Assembly (NCBI GenBank): GCA_032871835.1
Contig: CM065296.1
Coordinates: 121,406,146-121,470,145 of the forward strand
DNA length: 64,000 nt
DNA from: Dipteronia dyeriana
Taxonomy: Eukaryota; Streptophyta; Magnoliopsida; Sapindales; Sapindaceae
Direction: 5' to 3'
The first letter of the stretch is position 1, and the number at the start of each line of letters is the position of its first letter. The position numbers were made by a program, and so were the translations under genes. Of the stretch, positions 11,724 to 22,612 are shown in pieces. The notes below the pieces were generated by a model. That model did no database searches, was not told the DNA's origin, and saw only the letters and a list, made by a program, of their open reading frames with translations.

Positions 11724-14700
11724 ATGGGAGGATCTCGAATTCAAGTAAACAAATCCCACAAAACCCGATTCGCCTCCAAATCATCTCGCAGAATTCACAA
11801 AACTTCTCTTCAAGGTTCGTTCTTCAATGCCACTCTCTCTATTTTTCTTTCTTCTTATGTTTTGTTCCCAAATTTGATTTGATTTTTTTTTCCTTTGTTT
11901 TAAATTAGATAAGAGCCGGATTGGAAAATCGGAGCGAAATGCGGGTAAAGGAGCTCGTGCTGCTCGGCTTCAGCGTAACAAGATGGTATTTTGATATCTT
12001 AAATTTGTTTCGCTCGTAGTTATCGTGCTGTTAAACGATGTCCAACTTATTATTATTATTTTTTAATAGCTACGGGACCAAAAGTGGGCAGCTATTTTGA
12101 AAGAAAAAAGGGCTTCGAGTGGATCCGCAAGCCCTCCCCGTGTTATAGTGAGTCTTTTTTGCATATTGCGGGTGATAATATGCTTTGATTTTTGTGGTTA
12201 TATTTGTTTTTGCGGAGTTTTAAGGGTTTTCTTGTGTTGCTTTTTATCTCCTGTCTAATGCTTGTAATTTCTTATCAGGTTCTTTTTGGTCTTTCTGCTT
12301 CTGTGAATCTAAATTCAATAGCTGAAGATCTTTTGAGGTTGTTGTCCCCAGAAGGTAATGCTGTTGTGCATTCAACGGTTTCTTCTTCGGAGTACAGACT
12401 ACGAACAACGGTAAGTTTAAATGTGACATTTCATCTGGAGGACTTCTAGGAATTTCCTTTAGGAAGATGGGAAAGGAGAAAAAAACTAAGAAAATATAAC
12501 CCATGAATGAGTTGCAAACGGCTAGGCTGAGGACTTGATAATAGGTGGGGTCAGCAATTGAGTGTATAAATGTTCTGATCGTGTAGGGACATCTTGTGAT
12601 TCAAGTGAGAAGTATTTTGGAATTAAGGTTTCACTTTGATTGAAAATTGTCTGACTCAAGTATATATTGAGATTTGGAATGACTCCTGGAATGGTGTGTG
12701 AATGTATATTTATGTTAACTGAATGTTTTGCATAATTATTATGCATTATCTTTCCAGAAATATGATGTCCTTCATGATTTTCTATTGATATGATCTAAAT
12801 GTTACTATGTTGACTATTCACAATGTGAAAATTGTAAATATCTTAATGATGCTATGTGCTTCAGATATTGCGAGCACCTCATGGGGATTTACTAACTTCC
12901 ATGGAAATGGCCAAGGTACTTAAATGTATATATCTTTAGTCAAGTACGATTTACTGTTTTGCATCTTTTTCCTTCCCTACACCCGACACTCTTTCAGGTC
13001 TTTAACAGTTAAGATGCTTTTTTAAATGAATTGCAGGTTGCTGATTTAATTGCATTTGTAGCATCAGCAAGCTCATTAAGTGAAGAAAGCACTTCATACT
13101 CTATCGATTCATTTGGAAGTCAGTGCCTTTCTGTGTTTAGGTCTCTTGGATTACCAAGCACTGCTGTGTTGATTCGTGTAAGTACCCGGTTTATGTGCTT
13201 AGCATTCTTATGAAATGTATAAAAGAAAAGTTAGGTTATCCAATGCTTGAGGGTAATATGTCTCTCTTTGCCTGTAGGATCTACCTTCCGATTTGAAAAA
13301 AAAACAAGAATCGAAGAAGATTTGTATCTCTAGCCTTTCTTCTGAATTTCCTGAGGATTGTAAGTTTTATCCCGCTGATACGAAGGATGAGCTGCACAAG
13401 GTGATTGTCTTTACTTTAAAAATTATGCATTTTGAGCTACATCTTTTAGCAATGATGGTTAATGATGCCTAGAAATAAATGGCATTGACTTATGATATGT
13501 CGAGTGCCTCTCATATAATTTTTTATGTTCTTGTAATTATCTTATTTATCTTCTTTTATGTTGATTGCAGTTCATGTCGCTTTTTAAGGAGCAAAGGCTC
13601 ACGGTGCCTCGATGGCGAAATCAACGACCTTACCTCATGTCTCAAAAGGTACTACTGTAGTTCAAATAAGTTTTTAACTCCACTTAATATGTAGCAATGA
13701 TTGGGGAGCGGGGACAGGTGGGATTTCATCGGTGCCTACATTCATACTAAAGTGATTGGTTGCAAATTTTGCAACATTCAATAATTTCTTGTTAAAATCA
13801 TTTTTCATGCCATCAGAAGGTAAATTCATTCACCGTCTCATTATAGGTTGATGTGGTAGCAGATGATTGCAATTCGGGAAAATGTAACCTCCTCATCGAT
13901 GGTTATTTACGTGCTCACAGCCTCTCGACCAATCAGCTGGTAATCGTTTCTTTCTTTTGCTTTTTCCTTTGTGGTTATTCTGGTGGTCTTGTCTTATTTT
14001 CTTTTGATCAGGTTCATGTCTCTGGTGCTGGCGACTTCCAATTGTGCAAAATTGAAATTCTGAAGGATCCATTTCCTATGAATGCAAGGAAGGAAAAGGA
14101 TGCCATGGAATCAGATGAAACACATGATATGGAGGTATAGGTTGTCTTTTCTAAATACTAGTGTGGGGGGTCAAGTGGTCAACAGTGAACTTCTATTTTT
14201 CTTCTTCATTTCTATGGCTAAAAATTGGGATTTGTTGTATCCCACACACCCACTGAAATTCTTTTGATTTTTCATTTCTTTGCTGTGTTACATAACTTAC
14301 ATTATCCCGGAGAATATTGTAATTTATGTAACAGGCTAAAGTTCAAAAATCTTGTTGGCTTTTTGATTGTATCTACTTCCACGTAGACAAGTGTTTATTC
14401 AGTTATTTTTTTATTTTATGATTCCAGGTCATTCGTTCCTTGGTTCCTGATCCTATGAAGCAGGAACCTTTACTTTTTGAGAATGTTCCAGATCCTCTTG
14501 CAGGAGAACAGGTGAGTTAAATATAGTAACCATGTCTTTCTGTATTAAATATAAATTTTACGTAGCTTCATAATGGTGAAACCAACTATGAAGCTAAGAG
14601 GCGGTTGCTCAACTTTCTAAGTGAACTGTAGAATTTGGTCCATGTTTTGTATGCTGTGGTTTTTCTGTTGTCTTTAGCCGCTTCTTTTCCTGAGTGGAAG

Positions 14701-17700
14701 TAAACGGAAGTAAGACAGAAATAGTGATCGTGGCAAAATTTGGTATCGTCATTGCATCTATTTTAAAGATCTGTCATTGGCTTGGCAATAAGCCTTTTAT
14801 AGTTGGGCTCACTTGATTGTTTTGCTTTCTCTTCATACTTTAATCTATATTACACTATTAGCGTAATCAGATTATTGGTCCTTATTACCTTTGAAGTGTT
14901 AACTTAGCTCATTGTTCCTTTGACCAGACATGGCCAACAGAGGCAGAAATGGCTGAGGCTGATCAAAATCAAAAACAGAAAAAGCTGAGAAAGAGAACTC
15001 TTCCTCGAGGCACTTCAGAATACCAGGTTTTCTATATGTTCATGCATACTGTGAAACAGCTTTGTGTTGACTTTGTGAAAGGCTTCAAGCGTACTCCGTC
15101 GGGGAATTGATTCAAACTTCAAATCTTGCAGGCTGCTTGGATTGTGGATGATACTGATGAGGAGGATTCAGATGGTGATGATGGTGATGATGGTGATGGT
15201 GATGATGATGATGGTGGTATGGTGCTGGATCAAGTTGAAAGTGGTTTAACTGGTCAAGAGAGAACCAACAACTTTGACCTTGATGATGATCAAGCTTCCC
15301 TAAATCTCAGATACTCTGATGATGAAACTGAAAATGATTCGATGATGATGGTTAGTCACTCTGCTTCTTCAACATGATAATGTTTACCTTGGTGTAATTA
15401 GTTTTCCAGAAGCACGAAATGGGAATATGTGCTCATCTACTTGAGATTATTTTGTTTAGCTTATCCAAGTGTCCAAAAGTTAATTTTCTCCCTATATGAC
15501 ATCAACTTGCTTCCCTATGTCCTTCAGGAAGGTGAGAACATGACAATGGAACAGTTAGAGGATGAGATTAAGAAAATCAAAGAGGCACATGCTGAAGATG
15601 AGGGTATCTCTCTTCTCTCATTCTAAGAATTAGTGTTTCAAGCTGTTCTTAGTAATAATCTGTATTCAGTTGACCAACAGATATGCAGTTTTTTGGTGAA
15701 ATTCTTCCAACTTAATCTGATTACTTCTAGAAAGTGATTTGATTTACTTGTTTCATTCGTCTGTAGGGCCCTTTCATCCACTAACTTATTTTTATTTACC
15801 ATTTAGGTTTTGATCATTCAACTGAGAGGAATGCACACATTTATAGTTTATCATTATGTACTGGTATAATTGTCATGCATTTCTCATCAGTAACTAGCAA
15901 CCATATTTGTTTTCCCTCTTTCAAACATTTTGATGTTGTACCCTAATGTCTTATAACATTCATACACAAATGTGTCTGGAAACCTTGTTCCAATATGAAG
16001 TCATGGAATTTCTCTCCTGATAGTAAACCATTTACCTGTTGATGACGTAACTTATATTTTTTCCCTGTTCTTTAAAATATCCGGAGCTGTGTATAAGCCG
16101 ATTATTTAGTTGAACAAGACATTTCTGTAAATTTTAGGTGCCAAGTGCTGTTACTTGATTTTTGATAGTCAGTTTCTGTGTTTCAGAATATCCAGATGAA
16201 GTGGATACCCCAACCGATATCCCAGCCAGAAAGCGGTTCGCCAAGTATAGGGGCCTTAAGTCCTTTAGGACCTCCTCATGGGACCCAAAGGTAACATTAT
16301 CTATTCCTATATATGATATCTGTCAACTTGGAGAGCTATATATTAAAGCTATTGTTCATGAACATCAGGAATCTCTACCTCCAGAATATGCTAGAATATT
16401 TGCATTTGATAACTTCGCAAGAACGCAGAAGCATGTTCTTAAAAAAGCCTTAGAAATTGAGCAAGGGAATTCGGATGACTGTGTACCTGCTAGCTCATAT
16501 GTGAGGCTCCATATCAAGGAAGTACCTGTTGGTATTGCCTACAGATTATGTGAGATTGCTAAGACAGCGCCTTTAATAGCATCTGGCCTTTTGCAGCATG
16601 AATCCAAGATGTCTGTCCTTCATTTCAGGTATGTTCTGTTGCCTTTACTTTATACTTTTTGCCTTTTCACTTTCTCCTCAAAAATATCTGCTCAATTGTA
16701 TGCTGTATTGGAGTATTAACTTGTCAATGTTTTGCAGCATAAAGAAGCATGATAGCTACAGTGATCCTATCAAAACAAAAGAAGAATTAGTATTTCATGT
16801 TGGATTTCGCCAATTTGTTGCAAGGTAATAATTTCTTTCCCCTAACATGTTGCCTTTAATGATTCTATAATGAAGTTTTGAGGTCATTGCTTTATGCTTT
16901 TCAGGCCGATATTTTCTACTGACAGTATGAATACAGACAAGCACAAGATGGAGAGGTTTCTTCATGCTGGGCGTTTTTCCATGGCTTCAATTTATGCTCC
17001 TATTACTTTTCCACCTCTTCCTTTGATAGTTCTGAAGAGTGCAGGAGGTGTTGGACCTGCAGTTGCCGCTGTTGGTTCCTTGAGAAGAATTGATCCAGAT
17101 AGAATAATTTTGAAGAAGATTATTTTAACTGGGTAAGACTTGTTCTTGACTTTTTAATTGAAATCCTGACGATCTACAACTCTCCTCTAATATGCTCATG
17201 TACACCTAATGTGTACCTAATCAAGTTTTGATATATACGGTGAATCATGCAGTACAAGATAATGATTTTTGCAGTTCTGATTTGTTAAACCTTGAATATC
17301 TTTTGATGCAGTTACCCACAACGAGTATCAAAATTAAAAGCTGCAGTAAGATATATGTTCCATAGCCCAGAGGATGTTAGATGGTTCAAGGTAAGAGAAT
17401 CATTTTAACATGTATTTTTTATTTTTCATTTTTTATTTCTTTTTTAAGTATGGTTTTTTAAGAATCACCTTACAGCCATGGTGGGTGTATTTCATCACGT
17501 GTTTTGTGATCGCAGCCTGTTGAAGTTTGGACAAAACTTGGTCGTCGTGGTCGCATCAAGGAACCTGTTGGTACACATGGTATGCTACTGCTCATTTTGA
17601 CAAGATAAATCTTATCATTGGTTTGTATACTGCAATTCACTATGTCCTGAATGTGATGTCTGTTTGGATGTATAGAGAAAAGTATCCGTTCCTTCAAAAA

Positions 17701-18060
17701 AAAAAAAAAAAAAGGAAAAAGGAAAAAAAGAGAAAAGTATCCATTTCCCAGAAAGAAGTGATTATTTATATCCTACATCAATGTTTTGAGAATGTAAAAA
17801 TTAGACGTAAACTTTGAAAATGCTTTAGAAGTGTTTCTTAGAATTGTTTCAGTTTTGTTGCAAACTAGCTTGTAAATGCCCTTATCTTCCATGTGTAAAT
17901 TATATTGCTCAAATTAATAATGTTTTTTTATTTTTGCACAGGGGCAATGAAGTGTGTTTTAAATGGTATCCTTCAGCAGAACGATACAGTTTGCATGAGC
18001 TTGTATAAGCGTGCATTTCCCAAGTGGCCAGAACATCGGTTCCCGATGATCGATGCATGA
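11724..18060 (+). CDS. TSR1: Pre-rRNA-processing protein TSR1 homolog
   Basis: TSR1 is a nucleolar/cytosolic, GTPase-like but catalytically inactive factor that rides on pre-40S subunits and blocks early translation-factor binding. Twenty-one exons join in phase: 11724-11814, 11909-11985, 12070-12147, 12279-12410, 12865-12915, 13037-13177, 13278-13400, 13571-13648, 13847-13939, 14012-14134, 14428-14511, 14928-15026, 15132-15350, 15528-15603, 16187-16290, 16369-16628, 16738-16824, 16905-17132, 17312-17390, 17516-17579 and 17942-18060, about 801 residues (yeast Tsr1 is about 790). Family landmarks are a basic N-terminus, a BMS1/TSR1-type domain (VLFGLSASVN, with no proper GTPase P-loop), an acidic Asp-rich tract in exon 13, the KYRGLKSFRTSSWDPKE block after it, and a C-terminal domain ending GAMKCVLNGILQQNDTVCM then PKWPEHRFPMIDA. 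The ATG at 724 of this kilobase follows three telo boxes. I see no defects. Confidence 0.92.
15166..15222 (+). repeat. GAT-rich microsatellite coding the TSR1 acidic tract
   Basis: An imperfect (GATGGT/GAT)n run inside exon 13 codes a Gly/Asp tract. It stays in frame, and length changes by whole codons would be tolerated. TSR1 and BMS1 proteins generally carry an acidic linker here. Confidence 0.7.
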
Positions 18061-19031
18061 CAGACAACGGTGGCCTGTGTTCAACCTTGTATGTTTGGTT
18101 CCCGAACATAGAAGAAAGCAGGCACGGTTGTTTGTCCATGGGAATGAAGCTCTGGTTCAGATTGTCAGTTCCGATTTCAAGTTTGCTGCAACTTACATGC
18201 GGTTGAGGGAAACGGTCTCTCGATGTACCTTCGCCATTATTTTCCACCTCGCTCCTCTCGCTCTCTCAATTTTTTGCTTTTCTTTTTTGTGTATGCGGAA
18301 GGAGTTGTGGAGAATATATTTCTCCTCATAGATAGGAAGCAAAGAAAAGAAAAGAAAGTCCAGTTAGTTCACTGTTTTGTGTACCCTGATCTCCTCAGTA
18401 ATTTATGTTAATTAATAGGTTTTGAATGATGAGTCGTTACCTTCACAAAGGTATTCAAATGTTTCGAGAGCAAGGATGCAATTAAGTTCTTACCATATCA
18501 TCCTTCGGGGTTTTCGTGCATTTTCCCAAATATGACTGGATCTTTTGTTGATCTGAATAGGATCGAGTTTTGAAAAAAGTTACTATATAAACTAGCATTT
18601 AAGTTTTTATACTAAATTTTTTCTCCAAACATGACATAAGAAATTGCATTTTCATGGTCAATGTCTAAAGTCATGCTTTTGGTCACTGTCTAATCTCCAT
18701 GCATTACTAACCCTATTTAATGATATCATCGCCACATCTGTGTGGTATAATGGCATTGATAACGATAACCAATAAACTGTATTTTTTTTATAAAGTAATA
18801 TTAGACTTTAAAAAAAAAGTCAAAATTCTTTTTAAATGGTGTTAGTACGTGAGGTGTTAATATTTTATAAATTATGAGATTATATGGTGAATTATATGAT
18901 ATTCATATTCCACGTGTTAACACCTTTTGGGGAAAAATTCATGAAACCTATCATTACCCCTTTTTATATTACAATATAATTTAAATGGTCATATGTATAG
19001 TATGTACTAGATAAATTGAAAATCGAATATT

Positions 19032-19035
<4 letters not shown>
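18061..19035. other. TSR1 3' region and AT-rich spacer
   Basis: Short frames just after the TSR1 stop overlap each other and look like 3' UTR shadows. The rest is AT-rich with no gene, RNA or clear repeat until the (TA)n tract at 19036-19064. Confidence 0.5.
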
Positions 19036-19068
<33 letters not shown>

Positions 19069-19305
19069 ATCTCTGCTTCAATGTGATATAAAATACATCA
19101 GTGGTTTAAATATGGATAATTGGATTCAATTGTTTTGATCCAGTGTATATGTACTTGTCTGTGTTTATCTATAATCTATGGTTCACGTGTAATACACTAA
19201 TTGTATATGTACTTGTTTGTGCTTATCCATAATCTATGATACACGTGTAATACACTAATTATTTTCAGGTTGAATTGACAGAATAAATACTATATCTATA
19301 TATAT
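19036..19305. mobile_element. (TA)n-flanked foldback MITE, copy A
   Basis: A (TA)n tract at 19036-19064 is followed by an imperfect inverted repeat. The left arm near 19085-19135 (GATATAAAATACATCAGTGG, then TGGATAATTGGATT) and the right arm near 19225-19285, read in reverse, share the family's pattern of 'GATATAA..ATCA..' followed by a 'GGATCATTGGATTTA'-like block. A short TA run follows at about 19298-19306. It is the most diverged of the four copies. Its centre holds a 58-bp tandem duplication (separate entry). Confidence 0.45.
19144..19259 (+). repeat. 58-bp tandem duplication inside MITE copy A
   Basis: Copies 19144-19201 and 19202-19259 both begin TGTATATGTACTTGT and end with CACGTGTAATACACTAAT, with about five differences. 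Each contains an ACGTG core. Confidence 0.85.
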
Positions 19306-19314
19306 TAGGGCAAT

Positions 19315-20028
19315 TACCAATTAGGTAGTGGACTTTTTTAAAAATTTCAAGTTATTTACAATTTTTACAAAAGTGACAAAACTGGTTCTTACATTTTTCC
19401 CAAGTGTCAAATTAATCCATCTATCTAAGTTTCGTCGGTCACCTTTAACTGTATAGGGGTAAGAGTGCACTTTACTCTCTTATCCCTAAACAATATAATA
19501 ATGGCACATGCACAGTCTATTTTTTTTAATACATGTATATTTTTATTTATTTTATTTGTGAGTTTTGATTTTGGTACAATTTTGACAACAATGCTTGTAT
19601 AATATTAACAAATATATATATATAAGGTAAAAAACTAAATTGAGAATGAATAGTAACAATGGGTATAATTGACATTGTCTTATTAAAAAAAATTAGATTT
19701 TGTTTTATAAAATTTTAATTAAAAAAAGGTACAAATGATGTTTCATTAATAATATTTTTTTAAAATTGTAATTATAATAGTTAATTTAATGCATAAAAGA
19801 CAAAACAATTTTGCTCTAATATGATAAATAAATGGTATTTACGTACTTTAACTATAATTGTTAAAGTCAACTATTATATTTAACATCGCTAAACTATTAG
19901 ATTGACCGATTTGGTCACTTCTTAAAAGAGAAACTAATTTGGCACTTGAAAAAAAATGTGAGGACTAATTTGGTCACTTTTGTAAAAGTCGTAAACAACT
20001 TTGATTTTCTTAAAAATAAAAAAAAAAC
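19315..20028. mobile_element. About 0.7-kb foldback element with long terminal inverted repeats
   Basis: Positions 19333-19415 and 19930-20024 form a long imperfect inverted repeat: the left arm carries TTATTTACAATTTTTACAAA, AGTGACAAAACTGGT and CAAGTGTCAAATTAAT, and the right arm read in reverse carries the same blocks in order. The roughly 500-bp centre is AT-rich and has no open frame. Long TIRs without coding capacity fit a non-autonomous MULE or foldback element. I could not define a target duplication. Confidence 0.6.
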
Positions 20029-20203
20029 CCTATATTTTATTATTAGTTCGAACTAATATAAGATATATCAGTTCTTTATATGTGAGTCATTAGATTTAAA
20101 TGGTTTGATTTGGCTGCATGCATTTGTCAAAGTATATTTTAAATTCAATGACTCACATGTAATAAATTGATATATTTTGTATCAGTTCGAATTGACAATA
20201 GAA

Positions 20204-20253
<50 letters not shown>
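20028..20253. mobile_element. (TA)n-flanked foldback MITE, copy B
   Basis: About 65 bp at each end pair imperfectly. The left arm holds AGTTCGAACTAATATAAGATA and GTGAGTCATTAGATTTAAAT near 20044-20100. The right arm near 20130-20200 holds their reverse complements (TTAAATTCAATGACTCAC, TATCAGTTCGAATTGACAAT). The element could fold into one hairpin. A (TA)n tract follows directly (about 20208-20253). Confidence 0.65.
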
Positions 20254-20256
<3 letters not shown>

Positions 20257-21760
20257 CCGGTCCTGACTATTTTGAGGCCCAGGACGAAAATCTAAGATGG
20301 ACCCCTTGTTCATATTATAGCAAAATATCTCGACAACAACTATTTAATAATATAATAACCATCAAGTAGTCCTACAAGAAAAACTAACATCACGACAAAG
20401 AGTAAACATTATTGAAAATGTCTTCTCCTAACGTTTTGAGAAATAAATTTATGAATAATATTTTTAAATTCAATCTTTTCCAATATTTACTTTCAATATA
20501 TAAGATTGCTAACTCATTTAACATTTCTTGTGCCATAGATGACCACAAATAAGGTTTTAACATTTTTTATTTAGAAAAACTTATTCTACAGATGCCACGG
20601 TTACATAAGATCAATAATGTCAATAAATAATTAAACAACGAAAAGCATGATGCATAAAAAGCAGCAAAAGCACAAATGGCCAAATACACAATTATGCTTG
20701 CCTCGATGCCTGTCTCACCGACTCACTACTCACTGGAGTCACCGCCTCCAATTAACAAAAAAACACATTTATACCTCTAAAGCTCCATAGTCTGAGAAAA
20801 TCTTCAGTGTATCAGGTGCACTGTTGAGTGGTGCCCCCAGCCACCGAAAAATATACATATAGAACAAAAATCATATGTGGCATTGATGTGACACTTATTT
20901 CTTACCATATGTATGTTCTCCGGTGCCCGAGTGCACTAGGTGCACGAAATATTTTCTCCCAAAGTCCAAATCAAATCTTATATAGTCTATAATTATATCT
21001 TTATTCTTAATTTCTTATAATATATGCTAAAAACAAGTGTGTATAACTGAATATAAAAAACCGAAATAGATCTAATTCATTTAAATAGTAAAATGGATCA
21101 CTATAGAACCGAAATAGGTCTAACTATCTATTGTCTAAGAAACTAAGAAAGTTTATGAATAAAAAAAATCTTAATCTAAAAAAAAGGAACAAAAATCATT
21201 AAAAAAAATATCAAAAAGAAATTTCCTGATAGAATATGTAAAGATTAAAAAAGATTCGAGTGAAATGAGAAAGTAGTCAATTAGACAAGTAGAGAGATCA
21301 ATATCATTGGATGTCTAGATCAGAGATGAATATAAAATATTAGTCACTAGAGTCTGAAGCATTGAGACTTGAGAGCTGATACTTGAGAGATTGAAAGAAA
21401 ATAAGAAATGGCCGTTGGTGGCTACTTGCCGGAAAGAAAAGCAAGAAATTAAGATGGTATGAATAAAGAATTAAGAAACCCTATCGGACTATATGTCTAA
21501 AAAAGACAAGATATTAACAAACATTTTTTTGGACATTTGTATATCCCAAATCCAGTTTTATTTGATTTTGGACATTTTATAATTAATTTGGGTCTTTTAT
21601 AATTTTAGACATTTTATACTTATAACAAAATTTTAGAACTTTTATAATTAGTAATCTATAAAGATGGGTCCAAATAAAAACCGAAATCATGTAAAATTAG
21701 ACCCCTTAAAAATAGGGCCTGGGACAACCGTCTCTCCTGAAACACATATGGGCCGACCCT
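20253..21760. mobile_element. About 1.5-kb non-autonomous DNA transposon inserted in a (TA)n tract
   Basis: The left end reads AAGGCCGGTCCTGA with GAGGCCCAGGAC just inside. The right end, read in reverse, starts AGGGTCGGCC with GTCCCAGGCCCT inside. Both ends abut (TA)n tracts (to 20253 and from 21761), so the target duplication is hidden. Such GGGCCGGCCC-type ends are common in plant hAT-like elements. There is no transposase: the interior is AT-rich with no long open frame. The hAT assignment is an inference from the termini only. Confidence 0.5.
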
Positions 21761-21945
21761 ATATATATATATATATAAATGATATAAAACATATCAATTT
21801 ATTGTATGTGGATCATTGGATTTAAAAGATATTTTAACAAGTGCATGTTGAGTGCAGGCAAGTAAAAATATGTAAATCCAATGACCCCTATACATTTTAC
21901 ATCAGTTCGAACCGATAATAGAAAATTTGATATATATATATATAC
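21761..21945. mobile_element. (TA)n-flanked foldback MITE, copy C
   Basis: Flanked on both sides by (TA)n (21761-21777 and about 21931-21945). The left arm has ATATCAATTTATTGTATGTG and GATCATTGGATTTAAAAG. The right arm read in reverse has GGTTCGAACTGATGTAAAAT and GGTCATTGGATTTACATA. This is the same family as copy B. Confidence 0.6.
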
Positions 21946-22612
21946 CTTTAAAACCGTAAAATTGAACTTCATCTACAACGAATTTGAATGCAACACATCT
22001 AACTTTTTTTTTCCTGAAAAGTGTCCGAGTTAACTTTTAACAAAAAGAATATAAACTAAAAAAATAAAAATATTAAAAAAAATAAAGGACATCGGTAGAC
22101 TTCCAACACTTTTATCCATCATTTACATCCAACTTGTCAACTGTCTCATCATACCAAATGAGTTGAATTAAAATAATAATAATTTGTATTCCTTAAATCT
22201 AGTACTTTAATTTACATATAAAAAAAATGTGATGCGGTGATATATTGGCTTATAAGAAAAGATCATGTCAGCTGCCACGTCAAGTTGGATGTAAATGATG
22301 GATAAAAGTATCGGATGTTTACCATTATAATTTTTAAAATGTGGTGCCAATTAAGAATTTAGTAGGGTGCATTTAGTCATGAGAGAAACAAACTCAATCT
22401 TAACAGCGGCCCAATAAAAGCTATAATTAAATCTTCACTTACTTAAAAAAAAAAAAAAAATTGTTATTACAAAAGAATAGAGAAGCGAAGCAAAGGCATC
22501 CTCCTTCAGTCCTCCTTCTACAAATCGTTTGCTTTGCAGTGTAGTGACAGAATCGATTTCCGCGAAAATGTTTAAACCCTAAACAGAACTTCAACAAACT
22601 TCACGAAAAAGT
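21946..22612. other. Spacer and promoter region of the second PPR gene
   Basis: AT-rich. Two partly inverted blocks are visible: CATCATTTACATCCAACTTG near 22120 and its reverse, AAGTTGGATGTAAATGATGG, near 22283. They suggest one more small foldback MITE at about 22080-22320. From about 22480 the sequence becomes 5' UTR-like. An ATG at 22568 opens only four codons before a stop, making a minimal upstream ORF ahead of the start at 22613. Confidence 0.4.
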
